64,000 nt of DNA from Cryptomeria japonica (GCF_030272615.1 NC_081409.1:532000291-532064290); one strand, 5' to 3'; counted from the first letter of the stretch, positions 21,763-33,060 are shown. Notes: generated from the sequence alone by a model not told the origin. Made by a program: numbers and translations.

Positions 21763-22568
21763 TGTTAGGATTAATGATATTCCCAAAGATACTGAGAGGG
21801 GGGGTGAATTAGTATCTAACCAGTTGACAAAATATTTAACCTTATTAAGTATTTTGCATTCCAAAACAGTGAACCGGTAAATACGAATTAATGCAGTAAA
21901 CATGAACAATAAAGACAACATAGAAAACACACCATAACACAAGATGTTTAATGAGGACACCCGGTGTGGGAAAAACCTCAGTGGGATTTGTGACCCACAA
22001 TTTTCACTCACTAGCCAATGAATAAATATTACTTACAATGAGGGGGGCTTGCACATGTAGGAAGACCAACTGCCTAGAGCTCACTGCTCAATCTAAAATA
22101 GAAGTCTCACTGACTTACAAAATGGATTATGAAAATCCAATACAATGTAATGCTTCAAATCAGCATCAACTATGCTAGGTTCAGTACTGGTTTAAGCTCA
22201 TACTATAACCATAAACCTTATACAAAATCTGCCTTATGCATTCACATATATCTTTCTTATTATTCGCTCTTTCCTATTCCATCTCTCTATATCAAAATGA
22301 TTTAAAAGATCTCATACATATATGATTCTATTACAATATGCCATGTTGGCTTTACAAAAGATAATTACAATTAAATACAATAAACAAAAGTTTATTCTGT
22401 CAGCTAGGGTGTCGGTATGCATTGTTGTTGCTGCCGGTGAAGAGTCTGCTGGTGTTGGTGCCTGCTAGTGGTTTACCAGATGAATGCCATAAGATTTCCT
22501 AAAGGAATCCTTTAGGTTTCCATCAATGACAACACCATAATTTCTCACTAGAGTGTAGAATGCCAACA
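21763..22568 (-). repeat. 3' LTR of C
   Basis: 806 bp, TGTTAGGATT...TGCCAACA on the plus strand. It differs from the 5' LTR by several percent (about twenty differences in the first 260 bp by eye), so C is not recent. Frames in this LTR that look conserved between copies reflect LTR sequence, not a protein. Confidence 0.92.
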
Positions 22569-22580
22569 ATCTCCCCCTTT
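22569..22580 (-). promoter_or_regulatory. Polypurine tract of C
   Basis: Minus strand AAAGGGGGAGAT directly before the 3' LTR, in the context TTGCCATCAATGCTAAAGGGGG. G has the same tract and context (TTGCCATCAATGCCAAAGGGGG at 37353 on), which links C to Copia-type replication. Confidence 0.85.
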
Positions 22581-22878
22581 AGCATTGATGGCAACACTCA
22601 TGAGAAAAATCCAAAAACTATTTCCAAAAAGTGAAGCCCAAAAATTTACCAAAAAGATGTGCTCCCCTTGAGCAGATGATCTCCTCTCAATAGCCATTTT
22701 TCTCTATCCACTACTCCCCCTTTGACATCAATGACAAGGTTGTCAAAAATTGTCAAACGAGTGCAAAATTTCACCTTAAGGTTTGTAACTGGTTTGTTAC
22801 AATCTGAAATATGTTAGCCAAAACCAAATTTAAACTCTGCATGAATTTGATTCTATCATTCATGGTTGCCTCAGTTCG

Positions 22879-25800
22879 TTAGATTGTGCCGGTGAGATGA
22901 TACATATGTTCCTCTAGTGATCTTTCCCCTTGAATTAATGCCTTAGATATCTCATTTCTCAGAGAGACAAGGTTATCCAACTTAGGGCTAAGTTTATACT
23001 TAAGCTCTCTGGCATTTACCTTGATCCTTGCTTTTTTTTTCTCAAATTTCTCCAACTTTTCCTCAAATCCTTCTATTTCTTTCTCAATAACTGATATAGG
23101 TTCAAATGAACCAATGATGTTATCAGCTATATCATCAATTTCCTTTTGTACTTTGCTTATTTCTTTTTCAATGTCCTGGGTCAACAGATGTGGCTTGCAT
23201 GTTTCTTTGTACAGTTCCTTATACTCCAAAATTGTTGTATTCAGTGCTGGTAAAAGTGTGTTAATATGTTCAGTGCACTTCTTTATTGTCTCCTCAAAGA
23301 ATTTTTCTTTTTCTTTTTCCATTTTCTCTTTGAATGTATCCTCATTTACCTTATCAATTGTTATTATATTTCCAGCAATAAATTTAGACAATGTGTCTAA
23401 CTGACCTAAAGAATCCTTTACATTATCTACATTGAATTTTGGTGCAATCATCTTAAAAATAGGTATTGTATCATTAATTGCCTTGTAGGCCAATGCATTA
23501 CAGTCAGTTATCTTCTTAATTGAGTCCAAAAGTACCTCTACCACATTAGTAGGTCTGAATTCGGATGTCTGACCAACTACCTTTATTATTTTAGTTCTTC
23601 CAGTGTTAGTAACCAATTTGCTTGTATCAACCTCTGGTGGATTAGTCTGAGTTTGTGTTTCAATCTGTAGTGGTTTGGGTTTCTCAGTGATTACCAGTTT
23701 TACTATCTCAATGTGTACCTGTGCCTCTGTCGGTTTCTCTGTTGGTTTCTCTATGTTATTAGTTGTTGATATCTCTATCTCTATCAATTTCACAGTGCCA
23801 ACATCTACACTACCAGTATTCATTCCATTGTCCAAAGGTTGCTTTGTATGCTCTATTTGCTCTATATGCATTTCAACCTCAACATTTTCTGTCGGTTGCT
23901 CAGCAATGTTTCCACTGCTAGCAATATCATCCTGTACCTATGTGTTGTCCTTGTCCATAATAATGTTCACTTCCTAAGTATCAACATTCATGGTGAATAG
24001 AATTTATGATTCAGGGTTAGTGTCATCATGTGTTATGTCCATATTTTCAGTAGTCGGTGTATCATCATTAAGTACCAGTGTAGTATCCAAGGGTGGTGGT
24101 AAGTTGTTAGTTATTTTGATGTTTGGTATTCCACTAGCTTTACCTTTCCCTTTGTCCTTGTCCTTTTGATAAACTTTAAATGTTTTCTTGGGTCAGTTTA
24201 ATTCTTCCTATTTTTCCTTTTCTACAAAAAAGATATCCCATTTATCAGTTGTTTCCTCTACAATTTCATTAACTCTACCAGCCATTAAGCTCACTTGCCA
24301 GTGATCACTAGCAAAAACTGATCTATTAGCTTCACAAATTAATTCATCAATCTCCTCTTTCGAGTTAACTAGATGTACAGCTAGAAGTTTTTCAACCTTA
24401 AGTTTCTTGTCCAACTCCACTACTGCAATCCTCTTTGCATCTAACCTTCTATATAGATCATTTGGTAAATCATCTACAACTTCAATTAGCACTTTCTTGT
24501 AAATGTCTAGATGTAGAATAATACTATTTTCAACACTTTCCTTTACTAAATCAGTGAATGTACTATACAACTTTCTCACATTAGCCAAGTTACCATCATC
24601 AGTGATTTCATTCAGTAAATTACCCAAAGGTGGTATAGCCTATTTTTGTTTCTTCTTGGGTGTTAACTTCTTTTCCAATTGTCTTACCACTTGTTGCTTC
24701 TTTCTCAGAGTTCTTGTTTTCTTGGGTGGAGGAGAGGGGGGAGAGGGTACCGGTGAAGGTTTTCTCTTCCTATCAACTCTCTTAAATTCAATAGGTATCT
24801 CACTATCAGATGATGTGCCAACCGGTGAGATATGTGCCTCCAGTTGTAATCCTTCCAGTTCACTTTCCTTTATTCTAGTGAGGTTCATAAAATTTTCTTT
24901 TATTTCCTTTACTTGTTTTGATGCACTCCTTATGTACTTTTATCTTTTCTTTCTTTGTTTCATTGTTTGTACATCACTCTCAATTGTTTCTGCACTACCA
25001 AAAACTTTTTCTGTTGGTTCTCTAGGTGCTTCTAATAGGGCTTTAGCATAAGTCTCAATAATATTCACATAAGCCTCATACCTCATTTCAGTTACCCATA
25101 CAGTTCTAGGAAGAACTGCTTCCATCCATATTTCATCTTTCTTAATCACAAAATTGATTTCCTTATCATATTTATCTACTATACTTTGTGGTAGTCTCTC
25201 TCTTGTTTTCATTTTGGCTTGGAAAGCTTTGAAATATTCAGTTATAATGTTTTCCTTATCAGTACCCATACTGGTGAAAGCTTCTTGCAATTTTTTGCCT
25301 ACCGGTATGTCATATCCAAAATCTTTCTATCCAATACTAGGAATTTGTTTTGAGAAATACAACATAAGGCATACCAAAAGATTACCAAAATGAAATGTCC
25401 CTTTCTTTTCTCCTTTTATCTTTTTCAAATTATCAACTAGTTCATCCCTCAGCCATTCACACACATCTATTTTTGCATTGTTATTTACCATATCATAAGC
25501 ACTTTTAATGCAAAGACTAGAAATTGAGTTAAGTCTATTTGCATGTGTGGTCTTATAGCCTAAAATCATACTTATGAATCTCACATTGATATCCTTTATG
25601 TCATTTACTCTCAGAGATCTAATATCAAATTTTGCTCCTGTTAAGGTCATGACTGTGTTGTTAGGTACCTTCTTTGTCTTGTCTGGTTTGCTGCCAGTAG
25701 AGGGTAAACCTGTCACTACCCTAATTGCTTGCTGGGTGAATTTGTAGATTGAATCTAGCCAAACAAATTCTCCATGTGCCCTACTTAGGACAATTCTCAC

Positions 25801-26133
25801 TACCTCCTCCAAAAATTTAGGGATGTTCAATATTTCCACAAAACCTAAAGTCTCAATAATCTTGTGCTTGGGTTTGACATTTCCATTTTCATCACAAATT
25901 ACAATTTTAAACATATTTAACACTTCCACATAACCTAATTCTTCAATATTGCAGTGAATATAAATTCTAGGGTCTTCAGCATAAGCTACACCTTTAGGAA
26001 TTTTTGAAAATGTGCCTATGGAATCATCTTACTTAGCTATCTGGGGAATAATTTTGAAAATAGGCCTAGGGAGTTTTACAATTTCCACAATAGTAGGGTT
26101 TGCAATAAATTCAGGAGCAGAAGAGGAAGCCAT
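22879..26133 (-). pseudogene. C ORF2: large protein of unknown function, one frame with point stops
   Basis: From ATG at 26133 (MASSSAPEFIANP) the minus-strand frame stays the same down to 22879, about 1,084 codons, broken only by in-frame stops (near 26027, 25326, 24940, 24640, 24208 and others). Residues 1-270 are the best conserved with D ORF2: HGEFVWLDSIYKFTQQAIRV, GLPSTGSKPDKTKK, FHFGNLLVCLMLYF. The middle is basic (RKRKPSPVPSPPSPPPKKTR, possible nuclear signal). The C-terminus is charged and probably coiled coil (EKEIEGFEEKLEKFEKKKAR). The N-terminal part resembles, weakly and from memory, the putative plant transposon protein domain. It has no catalytic motif I recognise. Confidence 0.75.
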
Positions 26134-26464
26134 TTGAAAAATAGCTTCACTTCTTTGGCTTGAAAGAAATCGCTTCACTTCTTCGGCTTGAATGCCTTTA
26201 CTTAAATTTTTGTGCTCTTTGCTAGTTTGAATGCTTGGTGATTCAAAAATGAAGCAAAACGGATGATTTATAATGAAATTTCATTCAACAACCACAATAA
26301 ATGCTCATCAGTTAAGTGAAAACTTAACACATCTACTGGTAAAGAAGAAATCTATCTTCTCACCATCTACCGAGGGTAATTTGCATGATATTAAACTTGT
26401 TGCAATACCCCCAAAGGGTTACTTATTAGTTGGATGAGGAATTTCCTTTTGGTGGAGTAATACT

Positions 26465-27532
26465 CTATTCTACCAGTGAAGGAATAGTCTCATCAATATT
26501 TTGATATGTCTTTCTAATCCATTGTTTTGAAAATTCTTGCTTCACCTCATCAACCTTTTCTTTGCCTTTCAAACTGGGTCCTTTATTGTTTGCCGGTGAA
26601 GTCTTACTTCTACAAAATTTTGCAATATGTCCAATTTTGTTACAAGCATAACAAGTCACATTATTCTTCTGACCTTTCCATATCCTATGCTGGTTTGTGT
26701 TCTGCATTGATTAGATAAGTGCCCAAATCTTCCACAAACCTAACATCTTACATTCATTCTGCAGTTTTTTGAATTATGACCAACTTTGTTGCATTTGGAA
26801 CATTGACCAGTGGGTGCATTAATATTCTGATTGTTTCTAGATCTACACTGGTTTTCTCTATGACCATACTTGCTATAGTTAAAACATTTCCCATTAAATT
26901 TGTAAGCATTAGGTTGTCTTACCGGTTTACTGTGATCATGATTGTTTGCAGTACCAAAACTTTCACCAACATCAAATCCAAGTCCATTAGTATCTCCATT
27001 AGGTTTCTGACTTTTCAGCATATCATCAAGTTCTTTTGAACTTTTCTTGAATTTCTCTTTGTGTTGATTTGCAGTAGCCAACTCATTTTCTAGAATTCCC
27101 ATTTGTCTCATAAGTTCAGTTTTATCATGTTACATGTGAATCAGATATGTCTTTAACATATCATTTTCATGACTGTCTTAGATTTTCATTTCTAGCATCA
27201 TTGAGTCTCCTAGTCAAGTCATCTTCATTCTTCTTCTTGTCTTCAATGTCTTTACAAAATCTCATAGTCATATCTTGCATTTCATTCCTTCTAGTCATGT
27301 TTTCTTGCCTCAATTTGTTCACAAGCTCATTAAGAGTTTCCTTTTCATCATTGTCATTCTGCATCTTCTCATGAAGTTCTTTTCTTTTATTTCTAGCAAT
27401 AGTAAGATTCTCCTAAAGTCCTTGAATGAATTCCTATGCAATCCTCAGATCATTTTCAAGTTTGATATTCTTCAACTTCTCTGAATCATAGTCTACAAGA
27501 GCTCCTTCCAATTGCTTTCTTAAGTTCTCCAT
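26465..27532 (-). pseudogene. C ORF1: coiled-coil protein with CCHC zinc knuckles (gag-like)
   Basis: The start is ATG at 27532 (MENLRKQLEGALVDYDSEKL). The N-terminal half is a coiled coil (EKETLNELVNKLRQENMTRR, IEDKKKNEDDLTRRLND). The C-terminal half has four knuckles: CFNYSKYGHRENQC (second Cys lost), CSKCNKVGHNSKNC, C(stop)VCGRFGHLSNQC and CYACNKIGHIAKFC. This suggests an RNA-binding particle protein or gag substitute; ordinary Copia Gag has one knuckle. Stops include two TAG codons in the contexts IA-stop-EFIQGL and GL-stop-ENL that recur in D, and there is a frameshift near 27170. The ORF precedes ORF2 on the same strand by about 330 bp. Confidence 0.8.
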
Positions 27533-27589
27533 CTGTACCGGTGTCAGAATATTCCTCAAGTTGTTAGGCTTTTGAAAATAGAGGACCAG

Positions 27590-27601
27590 GCTCTAATTCC
27601 A
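27590..27601 (-). promoter_or_regulatory. Primer-binding site of C
   Basis: Minus strand TGGAATTAGAGC, two changes from the TGGTATCAGAGC expected for initiator-Met tRNA priming, two bases inside the 5' LTR. D has TGGTATCAAAGC in the same position. Confidence 0.75.
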
Positions 27602-27603
27602 AT

Positions 27604-28408
27604 TGTTAGGATTAATGATAGTCCCAAAGATACTAAGAGGGGGGGTGAATCAACATCTAACTGATTGATAGAATATTTAACCTTATTAAGTATTTTGCAT
27701 TTCAAAACAGTGTACCAATAAATAAGAATTGATGCAGTAAATAGGAACAATAAAGACAACATAGAAAACATGCCATAACACAAGATGTTTAATGAGGAAA
27801 CCCGGTGTGGGAAAAACATCAGTGGGATTTGTGACCCACAATATTCACTCACTAGTCAATGAATAAATATTACTTACAATGAGGGGCCTGCACATGTAGG
27901 AAGGCCAACTGCCTAGAGCTCATTTCTCAATCTAAAATAGAAGTCTCACTGACTTACAACATGGATTATGAAAATCCAATAAAATGTACTGATTCAAATC
28001 AGCATCAACTATGCCAGGTTCAGTACCGGTTTAAGCTCATACTATAACCATAAACCTTATACAAAATTTGCCTTATGCATTCGCATATATCTTTCTTATT
28101 ATTCACTCATTCCTATTCCATCTCTCTATATCAAAATGATTTACAAGATCTCATACATATATGAGTCTATTACAATATGCCATCTTGGCTTTACAAAAGA
28201 TAATTACAATTAAATACAATAAACAAAAGTTTATTCATGTCGGTTGGGGTGCCAGTATGCATTGTTGCTACCACCGGTGAAGAGTCTACTAGTGTCGGTT
28301 CCTATCGGTGGTTTACCAAATGAATGCCATAAGATTTCCTAAAGGTTGCCAGTAGATTGCCATCAATGACAACGCCATCATTTCTCACTAGAGTGTAGAA
28401 TGCCAACA
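27604..28408 (-). repeat. 5' LTR of C
   Basis: 805 bp, TGTTAGGATT (27604) to ATGCCAACA (28408) on the plus strand, paired with 21763-22568. The flanking TGGAG at 28409 restores F gag: the codons for FTNIG and EPLEST join in frame across the element. Confidence 0.92.
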
Positions 28409-29567
28409 TGGAGAACCCTTGGAATCAACTTTGAAAACTCTTCTTACGAACAAATTGATTATTTTACCAGAAGCAAGAAGTTATGAACCACAAGTCAAAC
28501 CAAATTGGTGGAATGATAATCATTTTTGTAATTACCATCAGAATAAAGGACACCAAACTAATGATTGTCAGAGATTAAAACACCTTTTCCAAAATTTAAT
28601 CGATAATGAAACTATCACAGTGGATAGCCATAAGACAAACGAATCACACCAAGCCTTCAAAACTCTGCTTCCAAACTATAAAAAAGGTGAACAATCCAAA
28701 TCAAAAGATGACAAAGGAAAAGCCAAAGTGAACTACACGTATACATATGATGATGTGGTAAATGTCATCATTATTAAAAATAACACACCTTCAGAACCAA
28801 TCAATGTCATTACGAGAAGCAAAGTGAAGGTCACATTTCCAGGTATAACAAATGAATCAACCTCCACTTCATAGCAATATAACTTAGTGGATAAATTGCA
28901 AAGAATACCTGCTCAAATATCAATTTTGGAACTTCTCAAAGTTTCACCTGTACATAAGGAAATTTTAAAAAAAGCTCTAATGGAAACAATAGTTTCAAAA
29001 GACTTGGATGTAGATCAATTCCAAAACATGGTGGGACACCTTATAGCCCCTCATTGCTTATCATTTTATGAAAATGATGACGCGTCCTTGCAACATCCTC
29101 ACAATGCTCCCTTACATTTTGAAGTCACCATTAATAAAACTCGTGTCAAATGCGTACTCATAGATGGTGGAGCCAGCTTAAACATTTGTGCATTAAGTTT
29201 AATAAAGGCTTTGGGATATTCAAAAAATGCAGTAGATCCAAAGAGGAAAATAACCATTAAGGCTTATGATGAAGAGGAGCGTTCTTTTAAAGGAACCGTG
29301 GTGTTACTAATCAAAATAGGACCTGTAGAAAGGAATACATTATGTCAGGTTTTAGATTTGAATATCTCTTATAACATTCTTCTGGGAAGGCCATGGATTC
29401 ACAACATGCAAGCAGTTCCTTCTACATGTCACCAATGTATAAAGTTTCCTCATGAGGGACAAGAGGTCACTATAATTGCAAAATCTAGCCAATATTGCAA
29501 TAATCTGAAGCCAACACAAGATATAAGAGTTCCACATAATAGAGAATTAGTATATCCTACCAAATAA
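28409..29567 (+). pseudogene. F gag C-terminus (zinc knuckle) and protease
   Basis: Continuation of F gag after C. CNYHQNKGHQTNDCQRLKH is the zinc-knuckle-like motif, followed by the gag tail KGKAKVNYTYTYDD. A TAG near 28872 separates it from the protease, which is in the same frame: VKCVLIDGGASLNICALSLI (catalytic Asp), RKITIKAYDEEERSF, YNILLGRPWIHNMQAVPST and IKFPHEGQEVTI. The protease processes Gag-Pol. Apart from the TAG the frame 28419-29567 is intact, the best preserved part of F. It matches A2 (3591-2779), including the unusual DGG in place of D-S/T-G. Confidence 0.9.
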
Positions 29568-30029
29568 ATTCAAGAAAAGTTATGGGAAACCTTCAAGAAA
29601 AAGCTCAAATTAAATGATGAAGGAATGGGAAAATATTCTTTGCATAATTTTTCACTTTCACCTAAATCATATGGAAAGACTATAAATATCCAACCTTGAG
29701 TCTCAGAAAAATCAAAAGAAATATTTAATGGAGCATTTGTTAGAGCTGGAACACTAGCAGAAGAAACTGAAGACAAGGACATGCTTGGTTGGTTGTACGA
29801 AGATGAAAATGAAACTATAGTAATAGATGCAGAAGTCAATATTCCCATAGAGAAATATGACAATGGTTATAATATCATGCAAAAAATGGGATATGGAGGA
29901 AAAGGACCAATTGGTAAGCGATATCAAGGTATTTCAGAACCTATTTGTCCTCACTCGCAATCTAAAGAAGATAAATCAAGACTTGGATATTCAAAACCAA
30001 ATCGAAAGCATCATAATTATCAACAGTAA
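29568..30029 (+). pseudogene. F G-patch domain region
   Basis: After the protease the plus strand reads KLWETFKKKLKLNDEGMGKY, a TGA at about 29697, then DMLGWLYEDENETIVIDAEV and the G-patch NGYNIMQKMGYGGKGPIGKR with LGYSK (29850-29990). The same module stands in A2 at 2141-2279. It is an RNA- or protein-binding domain; attached to the retroelement protease end it may assist reverse transcription. One frame from 29781 to 30029. Confidence 0.75.
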
Positions 30030-31386
30030 AAGTGGAGAAAGAAATCAGTCTCTAAAGAAGAATAATGGAAATAAGAGCTACATCAAGAAACATAAGTAGT
30101 AGCCAATAAGCAAAAACAAGAAGAACATGAGAAACATGAAGAAGAACTTGCAATCAAAAGAGAAGAATAATCTTGTAAACAAGTTCAAGGAATATGAACA
30201 AATGCAAAATCTGAACAAAATATTCCAGAAGCATTAAAAGAAGAGACAACATAAATTAGAGAACTTTTTGCACCATGCAAAATTCCTGTATGGTATAGTG
30301 GTGTAATCCTAGACAATGGTTCAAAGACAGATTCAAACGAATATGAATGGGGTCCAGATGTATCATCTAGTATATCAAGTGAAGAAAAGAATGAAGAGAA
30401 AGAAGCTATCACAAATGAAGACTTGTCTATTACAAAACAAAAGATAGATTTAGAAAGAAGAGAAGAAGAACTAAGAATCCAGAGAAAAGAGGTATATACA
30501 AGACAACAAAAGAAAGAGACTGAAAAAGACCAAGAAGTAACGCCACGAGAAGCACAAACAAATATGGATAAAAAATCAAGAAATATCATATTTCTATCAA
30601 ATGAGGAGCAAGATGTACCAAGGTATGGAAGAACCATAGAAGAACTAAGAGATAGTCAAGTAGGATTGACTATTAGTCTAGAAGAAGCTGAGTTTGAGAG
30701 AAGACAAAAGCTATAGACAAAAAATTCTCTATATCATGTACACAAGTATGTTAAAATAAAAATAAAAATGAATCTATTGAAATTAATCAAGAAGGAACTT
30801 GCAGTACTAAAGATGTGTGTTGATATAATCCATTCGTTTAAGGGACAAACGTTAGATGAAGAGCCACTTGAGTGTGAACTACAAAATACTAATACTGATT
30901 TTGTTACAACTGATTGGAGACCACTTGGGAGATACTATCCTCGAGATCATTCTATCTATGAAATTACCTACTCTACGCTAAATTATGACTATTATGTCAT
31001 GAACCTTGAAGCACCTAACAATGATGATGACTATGACTTACCCCTTCTTCATCCAGAACTAATTGATTGGGATAACCTAGAAAACCCTGAATTGGATGTC
31101 TTTTCCAATGACCATGACTTAGTTGTGTATCTTAATGTTGTCGAACCCATAACACCTAAGATATCTTCCATCGCAAAATTAAATAATGTTGTCTTACAGT
31201 CAAGAGAATGCCAAACTTTCTAGTCGCAAAATTGAAATAAAACAAGGAAAGAGACCTAGTGCTGAAAACCATTTCATGGCAACACTAGATCAATCAAAAG
31301 GAAAAATAAAGGACGTATCGAATAGTGAAAACCTCGTTGAGGTGCCAGAAGATGGAAAGTTGGACATCCTCCCTGCATACTTTTAG
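30030..31386 (+). pseudogene. F pol spacer between G-patch and RT
   Basis: Broken frames (30423-30716, 30768-31223, 31186-31386) encode a Lys/Glu-rich coiled-coil-like stretch (KIDLERREEELRIQRKEVY) and an acidic stretch (EAPNNDDDYDLPLLHPELI). TDSNEYEWGPD (about 30330) and NLVEVPEDGKLDILPAYF (to 31384) correspond to A2 sequence (NLSEASEGEILDILPSHF). Conserved in position between A and F, hence part of the polyprotein. No enzyme motif. Confidence 0.7.
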
Positions 31387-32520
31387 GAGAGATCTTCTAT
31401 TCTAATAGAATAAATAAAATCAATATAACATTGGCACACCAAAGGATCCCAAGGTACTTCATTCTGCTGCCTCGTTATCAGATAAAGAGAGGAAAGAATA
31501 CATAGAATTCTTCAGACAAAGACAGATAAATTTTGCTTGGTCATATGCAGACATGCCAGGACTTAATCCAAATCTTATCATGCATCATCTCAATGTGGAT
31601 CTAAAAGAAAAACTAGTTAAACAAAATCTAAGGAAGATGCATCCACATCGCTCTCCTTGTAAGAGATGAGCTAAAGAAACTATTAGATGTGGGTTTCATA
31701 AGACTTGTTGTCTATCCAGGATGGGTTTCAAGCATTGTGCTAGTGTCAAATCCAGATAAAAGCATAAGTCTATACTGATTTTAGAGATTTGAACAAGGCA
31801 TGTCCCAAAGATGATTTCCCACTACCCAACATTGATATAATTGTGGACTTATCAATAGGACATGGGATGTTTTCATTAATGGATGGATTCTCAGGATAAA
31901 ATCAAATAAGATCGCCCCTGAAGATTGGGCTAAGACAACATTTACCTATGCATGGGGTAATTACTACTAAAATTTTATGTCATTTGGGCTTGAGAATGCA
32001 GGAGTAACTTATCGAAGAGCTATGACAACAATCTTCCATGATATGATGTATACATTAATGGAAGATTATGTAGATGATATACTTGCAAAATCTCATACAA
32101 GAAAAGAACATTTGAACATCTTGGGCAAGATCTTTGATAGGCTTGAAAGATACCAGTTAAGATTAAACCCAAAGAAATATGCATTTGGAGTAACCTCTGG
32201 AAAACTTCTTGGGTACATTATATCAGCTCGTAAAATTGAAGTAGATCCAGAAAAGGTCAAAGCTATCATAAGTCAATTGCATTCTTTACAAGTCAAGTTT
32301 TATTTTCAAATCAAAAGCTACGACATTATATGCTAACTCATTCTATGAAACTGATTGCAAAGATAGATCCACTAAATTATTTGTTGAACAAGTCAAGTTT
32401 GACAAGAAGACTAGAAAAGTGGGTTATGGTACTAAGTGAGTTTGATATAGAGTATGTTGATCAAAAACCTATCAAAGGACAAGTCATTGTTGATCAATTA
32501 GTTGAAGAACCTTTACAAGA
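31387..32520 (+). pseudogene. F reverse transcriptase with internal deletion
   Basis: Homologous to the A2 RT. Plus-strand pieces include LDVGFIRLVVYPGWVSSIVL, DLNKACPKDDFPLPNID, SLMDGFSG, FGLENAGVTYRRAMTTIFHD and the catalytic box DYVDDILAKS (YVDD at 32067-32078). After AIISQL (near 32279) the sequence jumps to KLRHYMLTHSMKLIAKIDP and RRLEKWVMVLSEFDIEYV; in intact Tat elements some 190 residues normally separate these blocks. So the end of RT and most of the first RNase H have been deleted around 32290-32310. Stops and frameshifts elsewhere (for example before NQIRS near 31900) also rule out function. Confidence 0.85.
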
Positions 32521-33060
32521 TGACATACCATTACACATTGAATTTCTTGATGCAGACATTCTGACAATGAGTACAAATTTTGGGAGTTGTACTTTGATGG
32601 TTCTTATACACAATATGGATTAGGCACAGGAATTTTGTTCATCTCACCTCAGGGATACACACTTCCAAAATCATATAGGTTGTAGTTTCCATGCACAAAC
32701 AATATTGTAGAATATGAAGCATTGACTATTGGGCTCAAAATGGCTATTGAATGGAATATAAAGGAATTACATATCTATGGTGATTCTTAGCTTATCATCA
32801 ACCAAATAAATGATGATTATCAAACTAAGGATGGCAAGCTCATGCCCTACAAACAATTGGTAGAAGAGTTTAAAGAACACTTTCAAGAAGTAAAATTCAC
32901 TCAGATCCCAAGAAATAAGAATAAAGTAGCAGATGCAATGGCTACAATAGCATCTCTCTTGCAGAATCAGGAGAATAAAAAACATTATGAATTCTCAGTG
33001 GAAGATATCTTAACCCCTACCATTCAATCCCAGCATACCTACATGATTTGCCATATATAA
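32521..33060 (+). pseudogene. F second (plant-type) RNase H
   Basis: The plus strand reads YFDGSYTQYGLGTGILFISP (catalytic Asp in FDGS), NNIVEYEALTIGLKMAIEW (catalytic Glu), LHIYGDS (third Asp), and after a stop LIINQINDDYQTKDGKLMPY and VKFTQIPRNKNKVADAMATI. This is an RNase H of the kind that removes RNA from RNA/DNA hybrids. A second RNase H placed between the native one and integrase is characteristic of the Tat branch. Frameshift near 32590 and stops near 32685 and 32790. Confidence 0.8.

Larger units (their letters stand above)
21763..28408 (-). mobile_element. Element C: non-autonomous LTR retrotransposon with two own ORFs
   Basis: C runs on the minus strand between LTRs 27604-28408 (5') and 21763-22568 (3'), flanked by TGGAG (21758-21762 and 28409-28413). 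A Copia-like primer site (27590-27601) and purine tract (22569-22580) are in the expected places. Inside are ORF1 (coiled coil plus CCHC knuckles) and ORF2 (about 1,080 codons). There is no protease, integrase, RT or RNase H and no gap that could have held them, and D, an independent copy, has the same content. It depends on enzymes from other elements, possibly a Copia element such as G. It inserted into F gag. Confidence 0.9.

Noticed and set aside
21748-22011. Reading frame conserved in the LTRs of C and D (CGSQIP...FFPHRV type)
   Set aside because: It recurs because the LTR itself recurs; it corresponds to a conserved LTR stretch of this kind of element and runs over the LTR edge.
24503-25051. 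182-aa plus-strand reading frame inside C
   Set aside because: Opposite to ORF2 of C, which is conserved with D; the antisense frame is Ser/Phe-rich and shows no motif.
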